Of a stretch of DNA of 59,977 bases, positions 7,809 through 16,052 are shown piece by piece; the stretch's first letter is position 1; the number at the start of each line of letters is the position of its first letter. The translations under genes and the position numbers were made by a program. The stretch lies in the NCBI GenBank assembly GCA_910587305.1, contig CAJUKV010000021.1, positions 1-59,977 on the forward strand, in the 5' to 3' direction. Under the pieces are notes generated by a model that was not told the origin of the DNA, did not search any database, and saw only the letters and a program-made list of their open reading frames with translations. The DNA comes from an uncultured Lachnospiraceae bacterium. GTDB lineage: Bacteria; Bacillota; Clostridia; Lachnospirales; Lachnospiraceae.

Positions 7809-9620
7809 ATGAGTATAGATCAAAGTAAAATCAGAAATTTTTGTATTGTGGCACATATAGATCATGGCAAGTCCACCCTGGCGGACCGTATTATAGAAAG
7901 AACAGGACTATTGACCAGCCGTGAGATGCAGGATCAGGTTCTTGACAATATGGACTTGGAGCGGGAGAGGGGAATCACTATAAAAGCCCAGGCCGTTCGC
8001 ACCATTTACAGGGCCAAAGACGGGGAGGAATATATTTTCAACCTGATTGACACGCCGGGCCACGTGGATTTTAATTATGAGGTCAGCAGAAGTTTGGCCG
8101 CCTGCGACGGCGCGGTTTTGGTGGTGGACGCCGCTCAGGGGATTGAGGCCCAGACCCTTGCCAACGTTTATCTGGCCCTTGACCATAATCTGGAAGTTTT
8201 TCCTGTCATCAATAAGATTGACTTACCCAGTGCGGAACCTGACAGGGTAAAAAATGAAATTGAGGATGTGATTGGGATTGAGGCAATGGACGCGCCGCTT
8301 ATTTCGGCGAAAAACGGGATAGGCATTGACGATGTGTTAGAAGCCATTATAGAAAAGATTCCGGCCCCCACAGGCGACCCGGACAGTCCGCTGAAAGCCC
8401 TCATTTTTGATTCCCTTTATGATTCCTACAAGGGAGTGATTGTCTTTTGCCGCGTGATGGAGGGCAGAGTTTCTAAGGGGACAAGCATCCAAATGATGGC
8501 CACCGGCGCAAAGTGCGAGGTGGTGGAAGTGGGATACTTTGGCGCAGGACAGTTTATCCCCTGCGACGAGCTTTCGGCGGGCATGGTGGGCTACATCACG
8601 GCTTCCATCAAGAATGTGAAGGATACGGCGGTGGGGGATACCATCACAGACGCGAAAAATCCCTGCGAGGAGCCCCTTCCCGGTTATAAAAAAGTCAATT
8701 CCATGGTGTACTGCGGTATTTATCCGGCGGACGGCGCCAAGTACCCGGATTTGCGGGACGCCCTTGAGAAATTGCAGTTAAACGACGCCTCCCTGCGCTA
8801 TGAGCCGGAAACATCCATTGCCCTTGGATTTGGGTTCAGATGTGGGTTTTTAGGTCTTTTGCATTTGGAAATTATTCAGGAGCGGTTAGAGAGAGAGTAC
8901 AATCTGGATCTGGTGACCACTGCCCCGGGGGTTGTCTATAAGGTGCGCAAAACGGACGGAGAGGTGATAGAGCTCACCAATCCTTCCAATCTGCCGGACC
9001 CTTCCGTCATAGAGTATATGGAGGAGCCCGTGGTTTCGGCGGAAATCATGGTGACGACGGAATTTATCGGTCCTATTATGGAGCTTTGCCAGGAACGCCG
9101 CGGAAGGTATCTTGGAATGGAATATATGGAAGCAGCCAGAGCGCTTTTAAAATACGAGCTGCCTTTAAATGAGATTATCTATGATTTCTTTGACGCGTTA
9201 AAATCCCGTTCACGTGGGTATGCGTCCTTTGACTATGAGTTAAAGGGCTATGAGCAGTCGGAGCTTGTAAAGCTGGATATTTTGATTAACAGAGAAGAAG
9301 TGGACGCCTTATCCTTTATTGTCCATAAGGACAGCGCCTATGAGAGGGGCAGAAGGATGTGCGAAAAGCTCAAGGAGGAAATACCGAGGCATCTGTTTGA
9401 GATTCCTATTCAGGCGGCTATCGGGGGCAAAATTATTGCAAGAGAGACGGTTAAGGCAGTGCGCAAGGACGTGCTTGCCAAGTGTTATGGCGGCGACATT
9501 ACCCGCAAAAAGAAACTGCTTGAGAAGCAGAAGGAGGGAAAAAAGCGTATGCGCCAGATTGGCAGCGTAGAAATTCCCCAGAAAGCATTTATGAGCGTTT
9601 TAAAGCTGGATGATAAATAA
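7809..9620 (+). CDS. lepA: elongation factor 4 (LepA), ribosomal back-translocase GTPase
   Basis: 603 aa, the normal length. The frame is open further upstream, but AAGGAGG at 7798-7804 and the family N-terminus (SIDQSKIRNFCIVAHIDHGKST) fix the start at ATG 7809. GTPase motifs: G1 AHIDHGKST (about residues 14-22), switch II DTPGHVDF, and NKIDLP for base recognition. The EF-Tu-like domain 2, the EF-G-like domains (FGFRCGFLGLLHLEI is very typical) and the LepA-specific C-terminal domain ending QKAFMSVLK follow. It binds ribosomes and remodels stalled elongation or assembly states. Clostridia often have lepA just before hemW, as here. Confidence 0.97.
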   Translation: MSIDQSKIRNFCIVAHIDHGKSTLADRIIERTGLLTSREMQDQVLDNMDLERERGITIKAQAVRTIYRAKDGEEYIFNLIDTPGHVDFNYEVSRSLAACDGAVLVVDAAQGIEAQTLANVYLALDHNLEVFPVINKIDLPSAEPDRVKNEIEDVIGIEAMDAPLISAKNGIGIDDVLEAIIEKIPAPTGDPDSPLKALIFDSLYDSYKGVIVFCRVMEGRVSKGTSIQMMATGAKCEVVEVGYFGAGQFIPCDELSAGMVGYITASIKNVKDTAVGDTITDAKNPCEEPLPGYKKVNSMVYCGIYPADGAKYPDLRDALEKLQLNDASLRYEPETSIALGFGFRCGFLGLLHLEIIQERLEREYNLDLVTTAPGVVYKVRKTDGEVIELTNPSNLPDPSVIEYMEEPVVSAEIMVTTEFIGPIMELCQERRGRYLGMEYMEAARALLKYELPLNEIIYDFFDALKSRSRGYASFDYELKGYEQSELVKLDILINREEVDALSFIVHKDSAYERGRRMCEKLKEEIPRHLFEIPIQAAIGGKIIARETVKAVRKDVLAKCYGGDITRKKKLLEKQKEGKKRMRQIGSVEIPQKAFMSVLKLDDK

Positions 9621-9650
9621 TTGGCTGAAACCGTATACGGGGGTATAGGA

Positions 9651-10931
9651 ATGGAAACAGGGGAGCAAAAGTCATTAGGGATATATCTTCATATCCCTTT
9701 TTGCGTGCGCAAGTGTTTTTACTGCGATTTTTTATCAGCTCCTGGCGGGGTGCAGGAAAGGGCAAATTATGTAAAGGCGCTGTGCAGGGAAATAAGCGGG
9801 GAGAGCAAAAGGTATAAGGGCTATACGGTAAATACCATTTTTATAGGCGGTGGGACTCCCTCTTTACTGGAAGGAGAAAGCATCGGCAGAATTTTAGATA
9901 AGGTTTATGAGAATTATAAGGTGAGCAATTCCTGTGAGATTTCCATGGAGGTCAATCCGGGCACGGCGACACGGGAAAAGCTTATGCACTTTAAGACAGG
10001 CGGCGGAAACAGGCTTAGTATAGGGCTGCAGTCAGCGTCGGACGGCGAACTTAAGGCGCTGGGCAGGATTCATACCTATGAGGATTTTCTGGCAACCTAT
10101 GAGATGGCCCTGAAAGAAGGGTTTTTTAATATAAATGTAGATTTAATGACAGGCGTTCCCGGACAGAATAAAGAGAGCCTTATGGATACACTGCAAAAAA
10201 TAACGCAATTGCCGCAGATGCCCACCCATATTTCCGCTTACGCTCTGATAATTGAGGAAGGAACCCCTTTTTATGAAAAAACGCCGGTTCTTCCGGAGGA
10301 GGATCTGGAAAGAGAACTATGTAAAATAACACATGATTTTTTAATAAAAAAAGGATATCTGCAATATGAAATTTCCAACTATGCTCTGCCCGGATATATG
10401 TGTAAACATAACACCGTTTACTGGCGCAGGGGAAACTATGTGGGATTTGGAATAGGAGCCGCCTCCATGATAGAAAATGTGCGTTTCCATAATACCAGGG
10501 ATAGAGAAAAATATGTGGATTACTTTATAAATAACAAATGCAATTACAATAAAGAACGGAACGCGGGAAAGAATGCTTCGGATGACTCTGAAACCGAAAA
10601 TAAAAATACATGCGATTTTAAAAAGAATTTACAGGACAGTTTCCGGAATGACTGGATAAAGGAAGACATCCAGGCGCTCTCCGTAAAAGAGCAGATGGAG
10701 GAATTTATGTTTTTGGGCCTTCGTATGAACCGTGGGGTCTGCAAAGATGCGTTTCTGCGCACCTTTGGAAAGACCATTGACGAGATTTATCCGGGTATTG
10801 TGGAGGAACTTTGCCAAAAAGGCCTGCTTACATTGAAAAAAGAACCGCCAAAGGGGGAGGAATGGATTGCCCTTACTCCCTTTGGCATGGACGTCAGCAA
10901 CAGAGTGATGGCGGAATTTTTATTTCCATAA
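9651..10931 (+). CDS. hemW: radical SAM protein HemW (coproporphyrinogen oxidase-like haem chaperone)
   Basis: 426 aa. The frame extends to TTG 9621, but ATG 9651 has GGGGG at 9640-9644 at good spacing and gives the usual N-terminus (IYLHIPFCVRKCFYCDF). The 4Fe-4S radical SAM cluster ligands are C18, C22 and C25. The GGGTPS motif (near residue 70), an EVNPGT strand and QSASDGELKALGR follow; the C-terminal HemN_C domain contains EFMFLGLRMNRGV. HemW-type proteins have CxxxCxxC but lack the extra features of true HemN and bind haem rather than oxidise coproporphyrinogen. A lysine/asparagine-rich insertion at about 300-340 is unusual and probably a surface loop. Confidence 0.93.
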   Translation: METGEQKSLGIYLHIPFCVRKCFYCDFLSAPGGVQERANYVKALCREISGESKRYKGYTVNTIFIGGGTPSLLEGESIGRILDKVYENYKVSNSCEISMEVNPGTATREKLMHFKTGGGNRLSIGLQSASDGELKALGRIHTYEDFLATYEMALKEGFFNINVDLMTGVPGQNKESLMDTLQKITQLPQMPTHISAYALIIEEGTPFYEKTPVLPEEDLERELCKITHDFLIKKGYLQYEISNYALPGYMCKHNTVYWRRGNYVGFGIGAASMIENVRFHNTRDREKYVDYFINNKCNYNKERNAGKNASDDSETENKNTCDFKKNLQDSFRNDWIKEDIQALSVKEQMEEFMFLGLRMNRGVCKDAFLRTFGKTIDEIYPGIVEELCQKGLLTLKKEPPKGEEWIALTPFGMDVSNRVMAEFLFP

Positions 10932-11099
10932 GAAATGGGCCATAAATGTGAAGGGAACCGAAGGTTTTGTATCCAACTTAACGACTGCTGTGAGGATCAA
11001 AGACAGTAAAGGAAGGATATTTCAATAAATCCTGTGTTGGAAAGGCACTAGAGGCTCTTTCAAGTCATAGAATAATAAAAATGACTTTGGGGGCGCCCT

Positions 11100-11735
11100 T
11101 TGAAGACCTTTCAAAAACCATTATCAGCAGCGGAGGAAGCCCATTATATACAGGTGTTACAGAAGGGGAACAGTGATGAGGCCGCTGCGGCAAAGGAAAT
11201 ACTAATTGAGAGGAACCTGCGCCTGGTGGCCCACATTGCCAAAAAATATCAAAATGTTGATGAAGATATGGAGGACTTGATATCCATAGGAACCATTGGT
11301 CTTATCAAAGCCATATCCTCTTTTGACGCGGGGAAAGGAAAACTCAGTACATATGCATCCAGATGTATTGACAATGAACTGCTTATGCTCCTTCGCTCTA
11401 AGAAAAAGAGCAGGGGCGAGGTATCCTTGTTTGAACCCATAGGAACAGACAAGGAAGGGAACGAAATAAATCTATTGGACATCATAGAGCACGAGCAGGA
11501 CGATATAACGGAGCAGATGGCGCTGTATGAAAATACCAGAAAACTGGTGAAACTATTAGGAGAGGCGCTGACTGACAGGGAGAGGCAGATTATTTGTTTA
11601 AGATACGGCCTGGTGACAGGAAAAGAGGTGACCCAGCGGGAGATAGGGGAGCTTTTGAATATTTCTAGAAGCTATGTAAGCCGGATCGAGAAGAAGGCGT
11701 TAGGGAAGCTGCGGGAGAAGTTTGAGGAGGGGTGA
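11100..11735 (+). CDS. sigK: late mother-cell sporulation sigma factor SigK, without pro-sequence
   Basis: 211 aa. Starts at TTG 11100 with GGGGG at 11089-11093. Begins KTFQKPLSAAEEAHYIQ, then the sigma-70 region 2 NLRLVAHIAKKYQ and DLISIGTIGLIKAISSFD (very close to SigK of Bacillus), YASRCIDNELLM, VSLFEPIGTDKEGNEI, and a region 4 helix-turn-helix TQREIGELLNISRSYVSRIEKKAL. An in-frame TGA at 11082-11084 shows there is no room for the hydrophobic pro-peptide found in Bacillus pro-SigK, so activity must be controlled by expression alone, as reported for Clostridioides difficile. A possible SigE-type -10 (CATAGAAT, 11066-11073) lies upstream. Its last 63 nt are repeated twice downstream. Confidence 0.93.
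   Translation: MKTFQKPLSAAEEAHYIQVLQKGNSDEAAAAKEILIERNLRLVAHIAKKYQNVDEDMEDLISIGTIGLIKAISSFDAGKGKLSTYASRCIDNELLMLLRSKKKSRGEVSLFEPIGTDKEGNEINLLDIIEHEQDDITEQMALYENTRKLVKLLGEALTDRERQIICLRYGLVTGKEVTQREIGELLNISRSYVSRIEKKALGKLREKFEEG
11673..11735 (+). repeat. sigK 3'-end repeat, copy 1 (inside sigK)
   Basis: The 63 nt from TATGT to the stop codon encode YVSRIEKKALGKLREKFEEG. The same 63-nt block is found at 13877-13939 (identical) and 15859-15921 (diverged). This copy is in frame and part of the working gene. Compare the array described under findings. Confidence 0.9.
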
Positions 11736-12065
11736 TCCCCCGGGAAAGATAGGGAATATTCTAAGATGAGACAGAGTCAGTCCGACCGGAAGCGATCGAA
11801 CTGATTCTGTCTTACTTATGTCTGGTAGGCTGTATCGTTATTTCGGAAATTTCACGCAATTTTCTTGTAGGTTATATGAGAAGCATGTATAATAATATTA
11901 TTATTATGGAAGAAAGGGAAGATTTTCTTTTGTTGAATACTTTTGCAAAAAGCGACTTAATTACATTAAAAAATGAGAAAGCGGTTCCAAAAGCAAGAGG
12001 GATAGGTGCCACGGTTTTGCCAGGAATGAGGAGTATGATGACAAAGAAACATATAAAAAATAAGA
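11736..12065 (+). other. spacer 1 of the sigK-tail/ATPase array
   Basis: About 150 nt after the sigK stop are nearly identical to the spacer after the second sigK tail (13940-14098). They contain a 16-bp hairpin (AGACAGAGTCAGT at 11769-11781 with ACTGATTCTGTCT at 11800-11812, one mismatch) without a T-run. The following 190 nt (about 11890-12080) are absent from spacer 2. An open frame of 65 codons at 11876-12073 has no supporting features and is probably not a gene. Confidence 0.6.
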
Positions 12066-12146
12066 ATGGGTAAAGAGGCATTAAAGCAGATTTTTAATGA
12101 GGGTCTTTTGAGTAGGGAGGATATATTACCATGGCGAGAACCGTAG
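12066..12146 (+). CDS. possible small upstream ORF overlapping ATPase gene 1
   Basis: A 26-codon frame starting ATG 12066 reads MGKEALKQIF, then NEGLLSREDILPWREP, and stops inside the ATPase gene in another frame (stop 12144-12146). The second ATPase copy has a matching 17-codon frame (14105-14158) ending NEELLSMEDILPWRGL. The shared ending could reflect translational coupling, or only the common ancestry of the two copies, because the frame contains the ATPase ribosome binding site. No good ribosome binding site of its own is visible. Low confidence. Confidence 0.25.
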   Translation: MGKEALKQIFNEGLLSREDILPWREP

Positions 12147-13846
12147 GAATAGGGATTCAGAGTTTTGAGAAGCTGATAATGGAAAACAGCTTTTATATTG
12201 ATAAAACAGATTTTATCAGGCAGTGGTGGGAAAACAGAGACGATGTGACTCTGATTACCCGCCCCCGTAGATTCGGGAAGACTCTGAACATGAACATGTT
12301 GGAGAGATTCTTATCTGTACAATATGTAGGGCAGGGAGAGGTGTTTGAGGGTTTATCTATATGGAAGAATGAGAAATACCGTAAACTGCAAGGAAGTATG
12401 CCCGTAATCTACTTAAGCTTTGCGGACGTAAAGGCCAGTACCTTTGCCTCGGCAAGGGAAAAGATTTGTATGCTTATCGAGGAAGTATACCGCAGGCATG
12501 ATTTCCTGCTGACAGGAGGGAGCCTAAAGGAAGGAGAAGCAGAACGTTTCCGCAAGGTTTTGGTAGAAATGACAGACTCTGAAGCTGCGTACTCTCTCAA
12601 AAATCTGTCAGGTTATTTATCAGGTTATTATGGGAAAAAAGTTATTATTTTGCTGGACGAATACGACACGCCGCTCCAAGAGGCCTGGGTGTATGGCTAT
12701 TGGTATGAAATGGTGGAATTCATGAGAGGCCTGTTCAATTCTACATTCAAGACGAATCCCTATCTGGAGAGAGCGGTTATGACAGGAATCACCAGGGTAA
12801 GCAGGGAATCGATTTTCTCCGACTTGAATCATCTGACAGTTGTGACATCCACATCCGAGATGTATGCGGATTGCTTTGGATTTACGGAGGAAGAGGTGTT
12901 TTCTGCACTGGATGAGTATGGGATGCAGGATAGGCGTACGGATGTCAAAAGATGGTATGACGGTTTTACGTTTGGAAAATGCAGGGATATATACAACCCC
13001 TGGTCCATCATCAATTATCTGAAAATAGGACGGCTTTCCACCTACTGGGCCAACACCAGCAGCAATGGACTGGTGGATAAGCTGATTCGAGAAGGAAGTG
13101 CGGAGATAAAAATCTCCATGGAAAATCTGCTGAAAGGCAAGCATCTGTATAAGGAAATTGACGAGCAGATTATTTTTAATCAATTGGATGTAGATGAAAA
13201 CGCGATTTGGAGCCTGTTTCTGGCCAGTGGGTACTTGAAAGCGGAGAGTTACATGTTAAATGAGGAGACAGGAGGAGATTTGTATGAACTTGCTCTGACA
13301 AATAAAGAAGTACAGGTCATGTTTCAAAAGATGATTAGAAAATGGTTCTCCAGTACAGGGACGGTCTACAATGGGTTTATCAAGGCGTTGTTACAGGATG
13401 ATGTAAGATCCATGAACGCCTACATGAACCGTGTAGCCCTGGCCACGATCAGCTATTTCGACAGCGGGAGAAATCCCTCCATGGAGACGCAACCGGAGAG
13501 ATTCTACCACGGCTTTGTGTTGGGGCTGGCTGTAGAACTGGCAGACCGCTACATTATTACCTCCAATCGGGAAAGCGGTTTCGGAAGGTATGATGTAGTG
13601 ATGGAGCCGAAGAACGGAACAGGCAATGCGGTAATAAATAATTGCGATAGGAATGCAATTATTTTGGAATTCAAGGTCAGGGATTCGAGCGAGGAGAAAT
13701 CTTTGGAGGACACTGCTGATGCTGCGCTGAAACAGATTGAGGAACTGCAATACCAGGCAGATTTGGAGAACCGGGGAATCCCGGGCGACCGCATCCGGAA
13801 ATATGGCTTTGCCTTTGAAGGGAAAGAAGTTTTAATAAAAAGTTGA
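12131..13846 (+). CDS. AAA-ATPase with PD-(D/E)XK nuclease domain, copy 1
   Basis: 571 aa. N-terminal AAA-ATPase-like domain (PF09820 type): Walker A in RPRRFGKTLNMN (about residues 45-56) and Walker B in KKVIILLDEYDTPLQ (about 167-180), with the typical start GIGIQSFEKLI and YIDKTDFI. C-terminal PD-(D/E)XK nuclease-like domain (PF08011 type): GFGRYDVVMEP followed by AIILEFKVRD, giving the D...ExK signature near residues 490-520. GGAGG lies 10 nt before ATG 12131. Such genes occur in many copies in gut Clostridia and Bacteroidetes and their function is not established; a role in defence or element mobility is only a guess. Relative to copy 2 it has an extra loop of about nine residues just before the nuclease motif. 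Confidence 0.88.
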   Translation: MARTVGIGIQSFEKLIMENSFYIDKTDFIRQWWENRDDVTLITRPRRFGKTLNMNMLERFLSVQYVGQGEVFEGLSIWKNEKYRKLQGSMPVIYLSFADVKASTFASAREKICMLIEEVYRRHDFLLTGGSLKEGEAERFRKVLVEMTDSEAAYSLKNLSGYLSGYYGKKVIILLDEYDTPLQEAWVYGYWYEMVEFMRGLFNSTFKTNPYLERAVMTGITRVSRESIFSDLNHLTVVTSTSEMYADCFGFTEEEVFSALDEYGMQDRRTDVKRWYDGFTFGKCRDIYNPWSIINYLKIGRLSTYWANTSSNGLVDKLIREGSAEIKISMENLLKGKHLYKEIDEQIIFNQLDVDENAIWSLFLASGYLKAESYMLNEETGGDLYELALTNKEVQVMFQKMIRKWFSSTGTVYNGFIKALLQDDVRSMNAYMNRVALATISYFDSGRNPSMETQPERFYHGFVLGLAVELADRYIITSNRESGFGRYDVVMEPKNGTGNAVINNCDRNAIILEFKVRDSSEEKSLEDTADAALKQIEELQYQADLENRGIPGDRIRKYGFAFEGKEVLIKS

Positions 13847-13876
13847 TAATTTTTTAGCCCTAACTTGACAGGAGAG

Positions 13877-13939
13877 TATGTAAGCCGGATCGAGAAGAAG
13901 GCGTTAGGGAAGCTGCGGGAGAAGTTTGAGGAGGGGTGA
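13877..13939 (+). repeat. sigK 3'-end repeat, copy 2
   Basis: Identical over all 63 nt to the end of sigK (11673-11735), including the stop codon, and followed by an almost identical spacer. It is not attached to a sigma-factor gene: what precedes it is the 3' flank of ATPase copy 1 (GCCCTAACTT...GAGAG). Together with its spacer it forms the left part of the second array unit. Confidence 0.93.
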
Positions 13940-14104
13940 TCCCCCGGGAAAGATAGGGAATATTCTAAGATGAGACAGAGTCAGTCCGACCGGAAGCGAT
14001 CGAACTGATTCTGTCTTACTTATGTCTGGCAGGCTGTATCGTTATTTCGGAAATTTCACGCAATTTTCTTGTGGGTTATATGAAGAGCATGTATAATTAA
14101 GACT
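13940..14104 (+). other. spacer 2 of the sigK-tail/ATPase array
   Basis: Nearly identical to the first 150 nt after sigK, with only a few substitutions, including the same hairpin (13973-14016). The spacer is clearly better conserved than the ATPase coding sequences on its right. Confidence 0.7.
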
Positions 14105-14158
14105 ATGAATGAGGAGCTTTTGAGTATGGAGGATATATTGCCGTGGCGAGGACTGTAG
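14105..14158 (+). CDS. possible small upstream ORF overlapping ATPase gene 2
   Basis: A 17-codon frame ending EDILPWRGL, overlapping the start of the second ATPase gene out of frame and matching the end of the small frame before copy 1. It may couple translation or may be a by-product of paralogy. Confidence 0.2.
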   Translation: MNEELLSMEDILPWRGL

Positions 14159-15831
14159 GAATAGGGATTCAAAGCTTTGAGAAGCTGATAGTGGGAAACA
14201 GCTTTTATATTGATAAAACAGATTTTATCAGGCAGTGGTGGGAAAACAGAGATGATGTGACGTTGATTGCCCGTCCCCGAAGATTCGGTAAGACTCTGAA
14301 CATGAACATGTTAGAGAGATTTCTCTCGATAGAATATACAGGTCAGGGAGAGATTTTTAAGGGGCTATCCATATGGAAAGATGAGAAGTACCGTACCCTT
14401 CAGGGAACCTGGCCGGTCATATCCTTAAGCTTTGCGGATGTAAAGGCCAATACCTTTGACATGGCAAGGGAAAAGATTTGTATGCTTATCAAAGAAGTGT
14501 ACCGGAAGTATGATTTTTTGCTGGCAGAAGGGAGCCTGAAGGAAGGGGAAGCAGAGATTTTCCGTAGGACTTTGGCTGAAATGACGGATTCCGAAGCGGC
14601 GTATTCCTTAAAAAACCTGTCCGGTTATCTGGCATTTTACTATGGGAAAAAAGTGATTATCCTGCTGGATGAATATGATACGCCTCTCCAGGAGGCCTGG
14701 GTGTACGGCTATTGGAAAGAGATGGTAGAATTTATCCGAGGCATGTTCAATTCCACATTCAAGACAAATCCATATCTGGAGCGGGCGCTCATGACGGGAA
14801 TCACAAGGGTAAGCAAGGAGTCGATTTTCTCTGATTTAAATAATCTGGAAGTAGTGACCACTACATCTGAGAAATATGAAGACAGCTTTGGTTTTACAGA
14901 GAAAGAGGTATGGGAGGCACTGCGGGAATGCGGCCTGTATGAAAACCGGCTGGTTGTAAAAGACTGGTATGACGGCTTCACATTCGGAAAAAGGAAAGAT
15001 ATTTATAATCCCTGGTCAATTATCAATTATCTGGATAAAAAAAAGCTTTCCACCTACTGGGCCAACACTAGCAGCAACGGTCTGGTGGATAAGCTGATAC
15101 GGGAGGGAAGCGCAGATATAAAAATATCCATGGAGAACCTGCTTAAAGGAGAGCATCTGTATAAGGAAGTCGATGAACAGATTATTTTCGACCAGTTGGA
15201 CGCAGATGAGAACGCCATCTGGGGCCTGTTCCTGGCAAGCGGTTACCTGAAAGCGGAGAGCTACGAACTCAATGAGGACACGGGGGCGGATTTGTACGAG
15301 CTGGCGCTGACGAACAAGGAAGTACAGATTATGTTCCAAAAGATGATCCGGAAATGGTTTACTCGTTCCGGGACAGTCTACAATGGGTTTATCAAGGCAT
15401 TGTTACAAGATGATGTAAAGTCCATGAACGCCTACATGAACCGCGTGGCCCTGGCCACATTCAGCTACTTCGACAGCGGAAGAAACCCTTCCATGGAGAC
15501 GCAGCCGGAGAGATTCTACCATGGCTTTGTGCTGGGGTTGTCCGTGGAATTGGCAGACCGCTATATCATAACTTCCAACAGGGAGAGCGGCTTTGGAAGG
15601 TATGATGCGATAATGGAGCCCAAAAACGGAACGGACAATGCCATAATCATAGAATTTAAAGTCAAGGATTCCGGCGAAGAAAAATCGCTGGCGGATACTG
15701 CGGATGCCGCACTGAAACAGATTGAGGAACAGCGATATGAGGCGGATTTGGAGAGCAGGGGATTCTCCGGAGACCGCATCCGGAAATATGGCTTTGCTTT
15801 TGAAGGAAAAGAAGTTTTGATAAAAAGTTGA
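14143..15831 (+). CDS. AAA-ATPase with PD-(D/E)XK nuclease domain, copy 2
   Basis: 562 aa, a clear paralogue of the gene at 12131 with the same domains: Walker A in RPRRFGKTLNMN, Walker B in KKVIILLDEYDTPLQ, nuclease motif in GFGRYDAIMEP and AIIIEFKVKD. The start is GTG 14143 with GGAGG about 8-10 nt upstream, at the position equivalent to ATG in copy 1. The two proteins differ at many scattered positions, most in the segment about residues 230-310, and synonymous sites also differ, so the duplication is not recent although the spacers look recent. All catalytic residues remain, so both may be active. Confidence 0.88.
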   Translation: MARTVGIGIQSFEKLIVGNSFYIDKTDFIRQWWENRDDVTLIARPRRFGKTLNMNMLERFLSIEYTGQGEIFKGLSIWKDEKYRTLQGTWPVISLSFADVKANTFDMAREKICMLIKEVYRKYDFLLAEGSLKEGEAEIFRRTLAEMTDSEAAYSLKNLSGYLAFYYGKKVIILLDEYDTPLQEAWVYGYWKEMVEFIRGMFNSTFKTNPYLERALMTGITRVSKESIFSDLNNLEVVTTTSEKYEDSFGFTEKEVWEALRECGLYENRLVVKDWYDGFTFGKRKDIYNPWSIINYLDKKKLSTYWANTSSNGLVDKLIREGSADIKISMENLLKGEHLYKEVDEQIIFDQLDADENAIWGLFLASGYLKAESYELNEDTGADLYELALTNKEVQIMFQKMIRKWFTRSGTVYNGFIKALLQDDVKSMNAYMNRVALATFSYFDSGRNPSMETQPERFYHGFVLGLSVELADRYIITSNRESGFGRYDAIMEPKNGTDNAIIIEFKVKDSGEEKSLADTADAALKQIEEQRYEADLESRGFSGDRIRKYGFAFEGKEVLIKS

Positions 15832-15858
15832 AGAATTTTTGGCCCTAACTTAAAAAAG

Positions 15859-15921
15859 TATGTTTCAAGATTGGAAAAGAAAGCCATGGGGAAGTTGCGG
15901 GAGAAGTTTGAGGAGGGGTGA
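15859..15921 (+). repeat. sigK 3'-end repeat, copy 3 (diverged)
   Basis: 63 nt encoding YVSRLEKKAMGKLREKFEEG and a stop, the same length and reading as the sigK tail but with many synonymous changes in its first two thirds; the last 25 nt are identical. It follows the 3' flank of ATPase copy 2 (GCCCTAACTT). What follows differs from spacers 1 and 2 and contains a terminator-like hairpin, so this may be the original end of sigK displaced by the insertions. Confidence 0.88.
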
Positions 15922-15932
15922 GAAGTGAGGAG

Positions 15933-15967
15933 TAAAAGGAGGCGGTCTTAAATGACAGACCTCTTTT
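15933..15967 (+). terminator. probable terminator after sigK tail 3
   Basis: GGTCT (15944-15948) pairs with AGACC (15957-15961) with weaker outer pairs between an AAAAGG and a CTCTTTTTG stretch. Modest stem, good T-run. Confidence 0.5.
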
Positions 15968-15986
15968 TGCTCCTGTTTTTTGGGAA

Positions 15987-16052
15987 AGCAGGGGCATTTC
16001 ATCAAAGGGAATTGGAAAATATGGATTTGCCTTTGAGGAAAGAAGTTCTTAG
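15987..16052 (+). pseudogene. remnant of a third AAA-ATPase/nuclease gene (C-terminal end)
   Basis: The frame at 15987 reads SRGISSKGIGKYGFAFEE. The intact copies end SRGFSGDRIRKYGFAFEGKEVLIKS and NRGIPGDRIRKYGFAFEGKEVLIKS. A deletion of bases shifts the frame after FAFE; the shifted bases still match the KEVL codons. The rest of the gene is gone. It shows that the array once had at least three ATPase units. Confidence 0.75.

Noticed and set aside
11876..12073. 65-codon frame in spacer 1
   Set aside because: Absent from spacer 2, no ribosome binding site, no recognisable motif; probably chance.
11100..15921. skin-type element that splits sigK and must be excised
   Set aside because: The first sigK copy is a complete gene with its own stop; no recombinase gene is present, so excision is not needed for a working SigK.
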